Shown in pieces: positions 42,229 through 51,476 of a DNA stretch of 64,000 nucleotides (the stretch's first letter is position 1; each line of letters starts with the position of its first letter). The notes below the pieces were generated by a model. That model was not told the origin of the DNA and ran no database searches. It worked only from the letters and a program-made list of their open reading frames with translations. Source of the DNA: Methanocella sp. (GTDB taxonomy: Archaea; Halobacteriota; Methanocellia; Methanocellales; Methanocellaceae). The translations under genes and the position numbers were made by a program. Location: the NCBI RefSeq assembly GCF_035506375.1, contig NZ_DATJPM010000038.1, positions 16,884 to 80,883 on the forward strand, written 5' to 3'.

Positions 42229-43578
42229 TTGATATCGAACATCGTGAAGACCGATCTGGTCAAAAAAGAAGGCGAAGTGATTAAGTGCACGGACGTGACC
42301 TGCCCCGTATGCGGCATGTCATGCGACGACTGCGAGATCGAGCTGACGCCCACGTCGGTGACGACGAAGAACGCGTGCCTGATGGGCGACGCGAAGTTCC
42401 AGGAGCTACGCAGCCCCCACCGGCTGGTCTACCCGACGGTGAACGGCGAGCGCGTATCCTGGGAAGAGGCGCTGAACGCCGCGGCCGATATCCTGGTCAA
42501 GGCGAAGCGGCCCTTCTTCTTCATGGGCAGCGAAACCTCGAACGAGGCGATGGCGGTCGGCATCGAGATCGCCGAATACCTGGGCGGCCTCGTGGACGGC
42601 AACGCCACGATCTGCCACGGCCCTACGGTCATGGCGATCCAGGACGCGGGCCAGGTGGCCTGCACGCTCGGCGAATGCCGGAACCGTTCCGACCTTGCGA
42701 TCTACTGGGGCTGCAACCCTGCGGACTCGCACCCGCGGCACATGAGCCGCCACTCCATGTATATGCGAGGCTTCTTCACCGAGCAGGGGTATCAGAGCCG
42801 CAAGATGGTCGTCGTCGACCCCCGGCGCTCGCCAACCGCGGCGCAGGCGGACCTGCATGTCCAGCTCAAGCCCGGCAAGGACTATGAGCTGCTGGACGCA
42901 GTCATGGTCGCCCTGCGGGGCAAGGAGCTCAACCCGGACACGGAAAAGGTCACCGGCGTGAGCGAGGAGACCATCAAAAAGATGGCGGAGATGATCAAGG
43001 AATGCAAGTTCGGAGTCATCTGGGTCGGCCTGGGTATCGCCAGCACCAGGGGCAAGCACTATAATGCCTCCATCGCGATGCGGCTGACGCAGCTTTGCAA
43101 CGATTACACGAAGTTCGTCATCCTGGCCAACCGGGGCCACTGTAACGTGGCGGGCTTTAACCACGTTCTCTCCTGGACGTGCGGCTTCCCGTTCGCCGTG
43201 GATTACTCGAGGGGATATGCCCGGTACCAGCCTGGAGAGTACTCGTGCGTGGACGCCCTCACGAGAGGAGAAGTCGACGCCGTGCTGTGCATGTGCGCCG
43301 ACCTGGGCGGGCACCTGCCGAAGAAGGCCGTGGAGCACATGATGGACGTGCCGGTCATATCGCTGGAGATCGCCCCCGGCCCACAGGCCTTCGTGAGCGA
43401 CGTCATCCTGCCCGGCGTGCTGGACGGCATGGAGTGCGAGGGTACCTTCTATCGCATGGACAACGTGCCCATATACGCGAGGAGCTTCACGACGCCGCCC
43501 TTTGACTTCACCAAGTCGAACGAGGATACGCTGAAGCAGCTTCTGAAGATCGTCAAGGAAAAGAAGCCGAGGAAGTGA
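42229..43578 (+). CDS. fmdB: Formylmethanofuran dehydrogenase subunit B (catalytic)
   Basis: Molybdopterin enzyme subunit of 449 residues that reduces CO2 to formate, which is then bound to methanofuran, the first step of methanogenesis. An N-terminal 4Fe-4S site (C-x2-C-x3-C-x2-C in CPVCGMSCDDC, then NACLMGD) precedes the bis-MGD fold. The metal ligand is a Cys in NATICHGPT (residue 129), not selenocysteine. The start is TTG 42229 behind GAGGTG; a GTG at 42220 is also in frame. Mo or W form cannot be decided by sequence alone; the Mo-type neighbours favour Fmd. Subunits A, C, F are not in the window. Confidence 0.95.
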   Translation: MISNIVKTDLVKKEGEVIKCTDVTCPVCGMSCDDCEIELTPTSVTTKNACLMGDAKFQELRSPHRLVYPTVNGERVSWEEALNAAADILVKAKRPFFFMGSETSNEAMAVGIEIAEYLGGLVDGNATICHGPTVMAIQDAGQVACTLGECRNRSDLAIYWGCNPADSHPRHMSRHSMYMRGFFTEQGYQSRKMVVVDPRRSPTAAQADLHVQLKPGKDYELLDAVMVALRGKELNPDTEKVTGVSEETIKKMAEMIKECKFGVIWVGLGIASTRGKHYNASIAMRLTQLCNDYTKFVILANRGHCNVAGFNHVLSWTCGFPFAVDYSRGYARYQPGEYSCVDALTRGEVDAVLCMCADLGGHLPKKAVEHMMDVPVISLEIAPGPQAFVSDVILPGVLDGMECEGTFYRMDNVPIYARSFTTPPFDFTKSNEDTLKQLLKIVKEKKPRK

Positions 43579-43583
43579 GCGAC

Positions 43584-44036
43584 ATGATGGACATTATACT
43601 TAACACCGGCTCGACCGTATACCAGGGCGCCATTATCAAGGGCGGGAACAAGTTCACCGAGGGATACGTCAGGGAAGCCGCCTACTGTAACATCAACCCG
43701 GAAGACTTCGAGGCGCTCGGCAGGCCATGGTACGTGCGGGTCACCAACGAGTACGGGGACAGCGTCGTCGTCAAGGCGAAGAAGACCGGCACCCAGCAGA
43801 AGGGCGAGGTCTTTATCCCCCGCGGCATATGGGCGAACACGGTCGTGACGCCAGAGACCGAAAGCACGGGAAGCCCCCGCTATAAGAACCTGCCAGTAAA
43901 GATCGAAAAGTGTGAAGGCCCGGTCCTGGGCCCGGAAGCGCTGATGCGGGCGAACTTTACGAAGAACGGTAAAGGGCAGGAGTACGAGGCGAAGAAGTAC
44001 CTCGATAAGACGACTTCCCAGGTCAGCCACAGCTGA
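43584..44036 (+). CDS. fmdD: Formylmethanofuran dehydrogenase subunit D
   Basis: Protein of 150 residues with the molybdopterin dinucleotide-binding beta-barrel: ILNTGSTVYQGAIIKGG, CNINPEDFEALG, VRVTNEYGDSVVVKAK and GEVFIPRGIWANTVV. It completes the cofactor pocket of FmdB. A GTG at 43575 overlaps the fmdB stop; ATG 43584 with GAGG is preferred. Confidence 0.95.
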   Translation: MMDIILNTGSTVYQGAIIKGGNKFTEGYVREAAYCNINPEDFEALGRPWYVRVTNEYGDSVVVKAKKTGTQQKGEVFIPRGIWANTVVTPETESTGSPRYKNLPVKIEKCEGPVLGPEALMRANFTKNGKGQEYEAKKYLDKTTSQVSHS

Positions 44037-44045
44037 GGGGGCCGC

Positions 44046-44789
44046 ATGGAGTCATCGCCCACCGCCTCATACGAGGCCGTGGAGGTCGTCGGCGGCCGGG
44101 CGCAGCCGGTCCGGATGGACGTGCTGCGCGACCGCCGGATCGGGCTTTACGTGAATGGAGAGTTCTCCGCTTCGCTGTCGTCCACGCCGGATAGCCTTGA
44201 ATCCCTGGCCTATGGCTACGCCATCGGCGAGGGCATGGCCCGGGATGTCGGGGACATCCTGTCCGTCGAAGTCCATGGCGATAAAGTCTACGTCAGGCTG
44301 AAGCCGCCATCCGGCGGGGTGCCGACGGATGCCAGGGCGAGAGAGAGGCTCGACATCCGGAGCCTCTTCTATGATATTCTCCACTTACAGGAGATGGCCC
44401 CGGCCATTTATCCCGGGCATGGCCATTTCTCGGTCATTTTTTCCGCATATGGCGGGCTGATGAGCTATGCCGTGGGCGTCGACCGGCACTGTGTGCTATG
44501 GAAGGCCGCCGGTAAAGTACTGCTATCGGGACATTGCCTGAGCGATACGGTGGCCGTCTGCTCCGGGCCGGTGGACTCCACCATGGTCGAAGCGGCTGCC
44601 AGGGCCGGTATCGCGGCGGTACTGTCGCCGGCATTGCCCACGGACAGGGCGATAGAATCCGCCCGATCCGGGCACATCGTTATCATGCGCTTCGAGAGCC
44701 CGGCCCGCGCATGCATATACTGTGGCGAAGAAGCGATCTCCGGCATCGAGTTTTACCGGGACCGCCTGATGCAGCCAGCCGGCTGGTGA
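44046..44789 (+). CDS. Divergent FdhD paralogue
   Basis: Protein of 247 residues. The FdhD fold is recognisable (GLYVNGEFSASLSSTPDSLESLAYGYAIGEGM; GHGHFSVIFSAYGGLMSYAVGVDRHCVLWKAAGK; ISGIEFY) but the sulfur-transfer loop, where FdhD has C-x2-C, reads RLDIRSLFYDIL with no Cys, and EDIGRHN is changed to VGVDRHC. A new C-x2-C occurs near the C-terminus (ACIYCGEE). It follows fmdD by 9 nt with GAGGGG, so it is in the fmdBD operon. It may bind the cofactor without sulfurating it. Confidence 0.78.
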   Translation: MESSPTASYEAVEVVGGRAQPVRMDVLRDRRIGLYVNGEFSASLSSTPDSLESLAYGYAIGEGMARDVGDILSVEVHGDKVYVRLKPPSGGVPTDARARERLDIRSLFYDILHLQEMAPAIYPGHGHFSVIFSAYGGLMSYAVGVDRHCVLWKAAGKVLLSGHCLSDTVAVCSGPVDSTMVEAAARAGIAAVLSPALPTDRAIESARSGHIVIMRFESPARACIYCGEEAISGIEFYRDRLMQPAGW

Positions 44790-44915
44790 TCTGGCGGGCG
44801 CTTGTTTATTATTTTGTGTTACATTGATGTCTAAATTGTAATTAAATAGCATTAACTATTTGAATAATAAAAACTTTGAAACGGTGGTATAAGGCGAATT
44901 GACCCGGTGGAAGGC

Positions 44916-45731
44916 ATGATGGAAAAAGAAAAAGAACACGATGCCGTTTTAAGGGATATCACGGCCAGCTATCACGCGGTCGGCATCGACCGCGATACGG
45001 CGCACGGCATCGATGCGGAAGTGTGCGTCGAGGACAGCGTCAACCTGCTCATCAACGGCACACGCGTCGCCAGCCTGACGATCACGCCCGCCGACCTGGA
45101 GGCGTTCGCCCGCGGGTATCTCGTATGTGAAGGCCTGATCAGATCCGTTAAAGATATCCGAAGTATCGACGTCCAGTGGCCGAACGTGGACGTTTCCGTG
45201 CCTTCCTTCGGCGGCGAGGATGCCGACCTGTGGGTGGAGATCCGGAGCTCCGGCTGTGTGGGCGTAAAGGCGTCCTGGAGCGGGCTGGAGGAGCCGATAG
45301 CGTCGAAGCTCTCTGTGAGCAAGGATACGATCTTTTATTCTTTGGGGTTCATAAACGAGCTTGCCAGCAACTGGAAAAAGACCGGCGGCATGCACTGTAC
45401 GATCATCTTTGATGCGGCAGGAGGCATCGTTTCATATGCCGAGGACATCGGCCGCCACAACTCGATGGATAAGGCTGTAGGCAAGGCCCTCATTCAGGGG
45501 CGGGACCTTTCCCGGTGCTTTATCGTCTGCACGGGCCGCATGGCCGGAGGCATGGTGGCAAAGGCATATAGGGCCGGCGTTCCGATCCTGATTAGTAATA
45601 CCGCCCCATTCTCGACGGGAATAGACCTGGCCAGGCAGCTGAACATGACGCTGGTCTGCTTCGCCCGGCCGCCCAGGATGCTCGTGTACAGCGGGAAGGA
45701 GCGCATCAGCGGCATTAGCTATAGCGGGTGA
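44916..45731 (+). CDS. fdhD: Sulfur carrier protein FdhD
   Basis: Protein of 271 residues that moves sulfur from a desulfurase to the bis-MGD cofactor of formate dehydrogenase-type enzymes. Family motifs: VNLLINGTRVASLTITPADLEAFARGYLVCEGLI, the loop RSSGCVG with one Cys (most FdhD have C-x2-C), GGMHCTIIFDAAGGIVSYAEDIGRHNSMDKAVGKAL, and PRMLVYSGKERISGISY. Presence beside fmdBD suggests that FmdB needs the same sulfuration. ATG 44916 chosen over GTG 44907. Confidence 0.93.
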   Translation: MMEKEKEHDAVLRDITASYHAVGIDRDTAHGIDAEVCVEDSVNLLINGTRVASLTITPADLEAFARGYLVCEGLIRSVKDIRSIDVQWPNVDVSVPSFGGEDADLWVEIRSSGCVGVKASWSGLEEPIASKLSVSKDTIFYSLGFINELASNWKKTGGMHCTIIFDAAGGIVSYAEDIGRHNSMDKAVGKALIQGRDLSRCFIVCTGRMAGGMVAKAYRAGVPILISNTAPFSTGIDLARQLNMTLVCFARPPRMLVYSGKERISGISYSG

Positions 45732-45735
45732 AGGT

Positions 45736-46944
45736 GTGCCGAGCCAGAAAGAAATAGAGGCCATGGTGCCGTTGAGCCGGGCCCTGGAGCTCGTGGATGG
45801 GATGCGAAAGGCGTTTTATAGCTCTCTCGAATGCGAGCCCGTTCCCGTTCAGCGGTCTCTGGACCGGCGGCTGGCTTCCGGCGTATCTGCCCGGGAACGC
45901 TCACCGCGCTTCAACATGTCCACCGTCGATGGCTACGCCGTCCGGCCCGCGGACGGCTATCCCCTCCGGATCATACGCGACGTATACGCAGGTGACCGGA
46001 ATAAAGTCCTCCTGGGCAAAGGCGAGACGGTCTACGTCGCCACCGGCGCGGCGGTCCCAGCAGGCGCGGACGCCGTGCTTAAGATCGAGGATGTCGTGGC
46101 CGAAGGCGACTTAATCGTATCCGGCCCGTCGCCGGGCCAGGAAAAGAACCTGGTCTACGCGGGCTCCGACTTCGAGGCCGGCGATGTGATACTGGAGAAG
46201 GGCGCGGTCATCGGCCCCCCGGCGATCTGCGTCATGAGCGCGGCTGGCGTCGAAGATGTGCCGGTATTCCGCAGGATCCGGGTGGGCGTGCTCTCGACGG
46301 GCGACGAGATCAAGAACGGCATGGTCAGGAACTGTAATGCGCCCATGGTCTGCGCCATGCTGCAGCGCTGGGGCTGCGACGCCGGGAACGCCGGTGCCGT
46401 GCCCGATGATGCCGGCGAAACGAAGGCCATACTGGACGATGCCGCCGGCAGGTTCGACGTCATCGTCACGATCGGCGGCATCTCGGTCGGAAAGAAGGAC
46501 TATGTGGTCTCAACGATAATGGACGGCGGCGAAGTCGTTTTTAAGGGCTACCGGCTGCGGCCCGGAAAGCCGCTGCTCGTTTCGTATTACAAAGGCAGGC
46601 CCGTATTTTCGCTTCCCGGCAAGCCGACCGGCTCCTTTACCTCGATGGAGCTCATCGTAAAGCGCTTCGTGCTGGGCGATGTCAGGCAGCCGTCCGTGGC
46701 CGTCCGCCTGGAAAAGGACGTGGGCGTGAACGCGGGCGACTTCGAGCATGTAGTCTACGTCAAACTGGGCCATTCAACGGCCGTGCCCATGGGCTATAAA
46801 GGGTCGCCGCTGGAGCTGTTCCCGGGGCCGCAGTACCGGGTGTCGCTTGTGTCCTCGTCGACTCGGGCCATCGTGGCCGACGGGTATTTCCTGGCCCGCG
46901 AGAGCATGAAGGCCGGGGACGAGGTCATCGTGACCCTTTTATAA
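45736..46944 (+). CDS. moeA: Molybdopterin molybdotransferase MoeA
   Basis: Protein of 402 residues that inserts molybdate (or tungstate) into MPT-AMP. Signature segments are SPRFNMSTVDGYAVRPAD, VATGAAVPAGADAVLKIEDV, the MoaB/Mog-like VLSTGDEI and TIGGISVGKKDYV, and LPGKPTGSFTSMELI. Start GTG 45736, 4 nt after the fdhD stop; an ATG at 45763 is an alternative. Part of the same transcript as fmdB-fmdD-fdhD. Confidence 0.95.
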   Translation: MPSQKEIEAMVPLSRALELVDGMRKAFYSSLECEPVPVQRSLDRRLASGVSARERSPRFNMSTVDGYAVRPADGYPLRIIRDVYAGDRNKVLLGKGETVYVATGAAVPAGADAVLKIEDVVAEGDLIVSGPSPGQEKNLVYAGSDFEAGDVILEKGAVIGPPAICVMSAAGVEDVPVFRRIRVGVLSTGDEIKNGMVRNCNAPMVCAMLQRWGCDAGNAGAVPDDAGETKAILDDAAGRFDVIVTIGGISVGKKDYVVSTIMDGGEVVFKGYRLRPGKPLLVSYYKGRPVFSLPGKPTGSFTSMELIVKRFVLGDVRQPSVAVRLEKDVGVNAGDFEHVVYVKLGHSTAVPMGYKGSPLELFPGPQYRVSLVSSSTRAIVADGYFLARESMKAGDEVIVTLL

Positions 46945-46970
46945 AGCATGAGGCCATACATGGTTCCTTG

Positions 46971-48098
46971 ATGGCCGAGCCAAAGTTCACGCTGCCAGAG
47001 CTGACCGGGTCCATGGCCGACCTGGGGACGATCATCCCTTTTATTTTGATAGCCGTGAGCCTTTCCGGCATGAAACTCGGCCCTATACTGCTGATGTTCG
47101 GCCTCTACTACGTGATCACGGGGCTGATCTACAGGCTCCCCGTGGCCGTCGAGCCCCTCAAGGTCGTCGGGGCGCTCATCGTGTCGGCGGGCCTAACGCA
47201 GGGCGAGATCGTAGGCGCCGGGCTCTTCGTGGGCGTGGTGTTTTTATTTATCGGCGCCACGGGGCTCATCGACTACATCGCGAAAATATTTCCCCTGAGC
47301 ATTATACGCGGCGTCCAGCTCGGCCTGGCATTGCTACTGCTTTTAAAAGGGGGCCAGTACATCTACGGGGACCTGCTCATCGGCATCGCAGCCGTCTGCA
47401 TATTTTCCCTGTCCCTGCTATGGAATCGCGATCACGATAACCTGAGCTTCCCGGGGGCTCTCATCATCTTCGCCCTGGGCATCGCCTACGGCCTCTACGT
47501 TCACGGCATCCCTCCCGTCAGCATCAGCCTGCCCCTGGAGCTTTACGTGCCCGGCGTCAGCGAGGTTTTGAGCGGCATCTACAAGGCCGGCATCGCCCAG
47601 GTGCCGCTGACGCTCACGAACGCCGTGCTCGCGACCAGCCTGCTGGCATCCGACCTGTTCAGGGAAAAGATATCCAACAGGAAATTATGCGTGACCATCG
47701 GCGTTACGGACCTGATCGCGCCCCTCCTGGGCGGCCTGCCCATGTGTCACGGCGCCGGCGGCATGGCCGCCCACTACCGGTTCGGCGCCAGGACGGGCGG
47801 CGCGGACATCATGATAGGCGCCATCTTCGTCGCCCTCTCGTTCATCGCCACGTCCGCCATGCTGAACGTTATCCCTCTCGGCATCATGGGCACGCTGCTC
47901 TTTTTCGCCGGCGCGGAGCTCCTGCGCAGCGCCATAAAAACAGACGTCTGGCCCGTGACTCTGGGAATGGGCGCCGTTACGCTTCTCGTGGACCCGACCA
48001 TAGGCCTGGCAGCCGGTATCCTGCTATACGTCATATACCTGTGCTATAGACAATTGAGGAAAAAGCCTACTAATCCCGTGCCCGATCCAAAAATATAA
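46971..48098 (+). CDS. MOT1-type molybdate/sulfate transporter
   Basis: Membrane protein of 375 residues with about ten to twelve helices. Two conserved MOT1 stretches are seen: LPELTGSMADLGTIIPFILIA near the N-terminus and PLLGGLPMCHGAGGMAAHYRFGARTGG. MOT1 proteins are high-affinity molybdate carriers related to SulP sulfate permeases; position behind moeA supports molybdate. Second uptake route beside ModABC. ATG 46971 follows moeA by 26 nt. Confidence 0.88.
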   Translation: MAEPKFTLPELTGSMADLGTIIPFILIAVSLSGMKLGPILLMFGLYYVITGLIYRLPVAVEPLKVVGALIVSAGLTQGEIVGAGLFVGVVFLFIGATGLIDYIAKIFPLSIIRGVQLGLALLLLLKGGQYIYGDLLIGIAAVCIFSLSLLWNRDHDNLSFPGALIIFALGIAYGLYVHGIPPVSISLPLELYVPGVSEVLSGIYKAGIAQVPLTLTNAVLATSLLASDLFREKISNRKLCVTIGVTDLIAPLLGGLPMCHGAGGMAAHYRFGARTGGADIMIGAIFVALSFIATSAMLNVIPLGIMGTLLFFAGAELLRSAIKTDVWPVTLGMGAVTLLVDPTIGLAAGILLYVIYLCYRQLRKKPTNPVPDPKI

Positions 48099-48195
48099 TG
48101 ATGGCTTTCCCCGGTTTTATCCCGGTCTACCTGCAAAAAGGGAGTACATGACTGTAAACCCCCCAAGATAAAAGTTAGATCGCTAATTATCGATC

Positions 48196-49110
48196 TCAGG
48201 CCATCTTCTCGTCGGAGAAGTCGTAGTCGAAGTCCGTGATCTTCCTCCGGTTCTTCGTCGTCAGGTAGACCTCGGTCTTGAAGAGCGTTAGCAGCGCGAA
48301 GACGAATCCCTGGAGCAGCACCTGGAAGAATCCCACGACGGCCAGCGCGACGGGGCTGAGCGTAAAAGACTCCATGCTCAGGAGCGAGGTCAGGTTGAGC
48401 GTGCTGTTCGTGGCCGCAGCCGTGCTGTTGTTAAAAGAGGCGTTGGAAGCGGCCATCAGGGCATTATAATACGTATCGTTGGCCATCATGGCGCCGGCCA
48501 TGCCGAAAGACAGGGGCATCTGGATCAGCGCCTTGAAGACGAGCACGATGATGAAGAACACTACGACCCGGGCAAGGTTCCTTCGGGTGAAGTCGATGCT
48601 GTTCTGGAAAGCGGCGATGACGCCGGCGTTATCGGCGACGATGCTGATATCGTAGAATTCGATGGCCATAAGTATCAGGAAGGCCAGCGCGACCGCGAGA
48701 AAGCCCAGCATGGAGCCTAAAAATGGGTCGGCCATGAGTCCCGCCAGCACGAACATCAGGCTGCCGGCTGTAATTATATAGTAAACGATAAAAGCGATGA
48801 TGCCGCCCATGATCATCTTCGGGTAATACTTCGTCGCGGAGGCGATAAACGTGGAGGGGCTGGAAGCGCCCTTTTCACGGACCTCGATCGCGTACCCGAG
48901 CGCTCCGCCGCCTATGAACGGCAATATGAGCAACGGTACAAAGAACTGTGAAAAATCGACGGCTATGGAACGGATCGTTTCACTGGTCTCGCCATATCCG
49001 GCCAGGAGGGGCAGCGCGAGCGCGCCCACGACGAAGCCTGCGATGAGCAGGACGGGGCTTTTCCCCATTTCCTTAAGGCTCTTGCCGAATAATGAAAAGA
49101 TGTCTTCCAT
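48196..49110 (-). CDS. Multi-pass membrane protein, unknown
   Basis: About 304 residues with roughly six membrane helices. A cytoplasmic amphipathic start (MEDIFSLFGKSLKEMGKSPVLLIAG) is followed by two helix pairs, a segment FQNSIDFTRRNLARVVVFFIIVLVF, an Asn/Thr/Ser-rich extracellular loop with several glycosylation sequons (NASFNNSTAAATNSTLNLTS) and a charged C-terminus. Similar in style to DUF4013-like archaeal membrane proteins. The frame is open to 49143. No function can be given. Confidence 0.65.
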   Translation of the reverse strand: MEDIFSLFGKSLKEMGKSPVLLIAGFVVGALALPLLAGYGETSETIRSIAVDFSQFFVPLLILPFIGGGALGYAIEVREKGASSPSTFIASATKYYPKMIMGGIIAFIVYYIITAGSLMFVLAGLMADPFLGSMLGFLAVALAFLILMAIEFYDISIVADNAGVIAAFQNSIDFTRRNLARVVVFFIIVLVFKALIQMPLSFGMAGAMMANDTYYNALMAASNASFNNSTAAATNSTLNLTSLLSMESFTLSPVALAVVGFFQVLLQGFVFALLTLFKTEVYLTTKNRRKITDFDYDFSDEKMA

Positions 49111-49280
49111 GGCTATATGCCTTGATTCTAGTGTCCCGCTCAAGGATAAATACTTAACGTCGCCGAGTATCTTTTAAATTTTTTGCTGTGGTTGAATATG
49201 CCGTTTAAGTGCTACAACAACAGGCGATCTCCGTCTCTTATAAGGATTAAAATACAAGAGTAATCCAACACAGCGGGTTT

Positions 49281-50422
49281 TTAAATAAAAGACGTGATGA
49301 GGACGGTCGCAGTGGATACGATGCCGACGATGGCCGTCGCCTTGACCCAGCGACTATCGATGAGCCTGAACGCGGCGACGCACAGGAATACATAAGGGAT
49401 AAGGGTACTGATGACCGAGGCGCTGGCCAGGAACACGAAGCGGTTCATGATCAATAGTAATATGGCTGTAACGGCCGTACAGATAAGCACTGCGAGGACC
49501 GGCACATGCCAGCGGCTTTCCCGGGCGAATGCCGGGTTGTAACGGCCGAAAAAGCTCTCCATCACGAGGGACGTGCCGAGGAGGTAGGCGTTCAGGGCGG
49601 AGAGCATCGAGATCATGGCGATGGCGAGGACGACGACGCCCCAGCCTGAGTAGAAGTGCTCGACCGCGTACGATATCGGCGAGGCGGTGGACGCCAGGGC
49701 CTCGCTGCCCACGCTGCCTATCAATGAAAAGTTAAGCGAGAGATATATGGCCGTGACGATGGCGAACACGTAGAGGAGCGACAGCGGCACGGCCCTGTCG
49801 GGGTCATTCACGGGCTTCGACGGTATGGCGGAGAGCTCGAAGCCGGTGAAGCACCAGTAAACGACCACCGCGCTGCTTAAAAAGGCCAGGCTCCCATGGG
49901 GACTGAAGGGGATGAAATTACTCTCGCTGATGAAGGGCAATAGCAGGAGAGTGATGATGAGCAGGGGAAGGATTTTCAGGATGGTCAATGCGTCCTCCAC
50001 CCAGGCGGACAGCGCCACTCCAAGCAGGTTCAGCATGCCGAAGGCGATGACGACGAGCGCCTCGAGGACCGGCGCCGGAATGCCGACGCTCACGCTGTCG
50101 CCGATGGCGGCCGCGATGGTGGCCACGCCCAGGATGCCCGACAGGATATAGCAGACGATGATGGCGCCCGATAACCTCTCGCTGAAAGCCTTCGTGAACA
50201 GCGTGTAGAACGCGCCCGTGTCGGCATAGCGCCGGGACAGCCACATCAGGCAGGCGAGGACGCAGCCGAAGGATACGGCACAGAGCGCCCATGCGAGCAG
50301 CGAGCTCGGCCCGGCCATGGCGGCGGAGACCGCGGGCACAACGAAGATGCCCGAGCCTATCGTGCCGCCCACGCCCAGGCTGACGAGGTCCGGCAGCCTC
50401 AGCGGCTTTTTATCCTCGCCAT
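49281..50422 (-). CDS. Amino-acid permease (APC family) with apparent frameshift at the N-terminus
   Basis: APC-superfamily transporter with about eleven helices; the first helix has GVGGTIGSGIFVVPAVSAA, the substrate-binding G-S/T-G motif, and helix 6 has YWCFTGFELSAIPS. The intact frame begins at a GTG (50372), which would cut off half of helix 1. The codons before it spell KKPLRLPDLVSLG, the usual N-terminus, but no start exists in that frame; an ATG at 50422 directly after the upstream stop enters it if one A is added to the A5 run near 50407-50411. So either a sequencing error or a real mutation. Confidence 0.75.
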
Positions 50423-51133
50423 TTACGCTTTTCGTATGCGCCGTACAGCTTCCTCCGTATAGTAGCCGTAGAACGCCGAAAGCGGCACCAGTATGAGCAT
50501 CGTGGCCAGGACCGCGGCCACGGATAACAAAACGACGAGCCCGAGGCCTCCCAGCGCCGTCATCCTCGTGACGGCCATGCCGGCCTCCAGCGTATGCAGC
50601 ACGGACGACAGGACCAGTATCATGGCGGCCAGCGCCGGCAGGAAAAATAGCGATACCGCGGTCATCGCGCCCATGTCGACGAGCAGCTTTCCGCCCATAT
50701 ACCCGACCGCCTCGCCCGGGTGGCCCCTGACAAAGCCGATGAACTCTCTCGCCGCCCGGGTAAAGCCATACCCGGCCTCGTGGGCGATGCCGAATATGGC
50801 GTCGAGGCTCGCCTCCAGGAACAGGCCGGCGAAGCCCAGCAGGAGGACGAGAATACAGTAGACGACTAATGCGATAATGGCCCCGCTGAGCCCGAAAAAT
50901 AATTCCATGAATGGTATTATGAGCGCCGGAAGTATCAGGACCAGGGCGGCGGCCGCCAGCAGCCTCGTCCCTCTATAATAGGGCTTAAGGCGGGCAATCT
51001 CAGCCTGACGCGGGTCCCCTGCAGATAGATGCAGCGCCGACTTGATCCAGAATGCCAGGTCCACTGGCCTGAAGAGCAGCTCCCGGGTGCGCATGCTGCC
51101 ATACCTGACGGAGGCCGATAGGATAGAGTCCAT
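50423..51133 (-). CDS. Membrane protein, unknown
   Basis: Protein of 236 residues with four to five membrane helices. The N-terminus (SVRYGSMRTRELLFRPVDLAFWIKSALHL) resembles the start of the protein at 53518-54567 (FEKTKKLLLEPFNAWTWLKL), so the two may be distant relatives. Its TAA is followed directly by the permease ATG. No catalytic motif. Confidence 0.6.
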   Translation of the reverse strand: MDSILSASVRYGSMRTRELLFRPVDLAFWIKSALHLSAGDPRQAEIARLKPYYRGTRLLAAAALVLILPALIIPFMELFFGLSGAIIALVVYCILVLLLGFAGLFLEASLDAIFGIAHEAGYGFTRAAREFIGFVRGHPGEAVGYMGGKLLVDMGAMTAVSLFFLPALAAMILVLSSVLHTLEAGMAVTRMTALGGLGLVVLLSVAAVLATMLILVPLSAFYGYYTEEAVRRIRKA

Positions 51134-51184
51134 TTACCATGATAATGGCCTCCTTATTTAAAAAACATGGTGGTAATGCCGGCT

Positions 51185-51475
51185 TCACTTGTCCTGGCAC
51201 TTGCAGGGAGAGCTGCCGCACCTGGGGCATGTCATGGGGTACTTTTCCAGGCAGGCTCTCTCCACGTCGACGTCCAGCATGTTGGCCAGGGAGACCATCC
51301 AGGCGAACACGTCGGCCATCTCTTCCTCGATGGCCTTCTTATCGTTTTTACGCATGGCCTCGGCGAGCTCGCCGCATTCCTCGTAGAACCAGAGCTGGGT
51401 TTTCTGGAGGCCCCTTTCCGAGTCGTTTGCGCCGTATATCACCTTCATCAGCCGCTGAAATTCACGTATGTCCAT
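51185..51475 (-). CDS. MazG-like nucleotide pyrophosphohydrolase with C-terminal Cys cluster
   Basis: All-alpha NTP-pyrophosphatase of 96 residues. The metal-binding E-x2-E...E-x2-D motif is present (FYEECGELAEAM and EEEMADVFAWM). The last 17 residues add a CPRCGSSPCKC cluster that could bind zinc. Probably clears non-canonical nucleotides. It starts 1 nt after hisF ends, so is co-transcribed with it; another MazG-fold member, HisE, acts in histidine synthesis, but this sequence is closer to stand-alone MazG. Confidence 0.85.
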   Translation of the reverse strand: MDIREFQRLMKVIYGANDSERGLQKTQLWFYEECGELAEAMRKNDKKAIEEEMADVFAWMVSLANMLDVDVERACLEKYPMTCPRCGSSPCKCQDK

Positions 51476-51476
51476 G

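Noticed and set aside
42613..42645. Selenocysteine form of FmdB
   Set aside because: The metal-ligand codon is a normal Cys codon (TGC), with no in-frame TGA.
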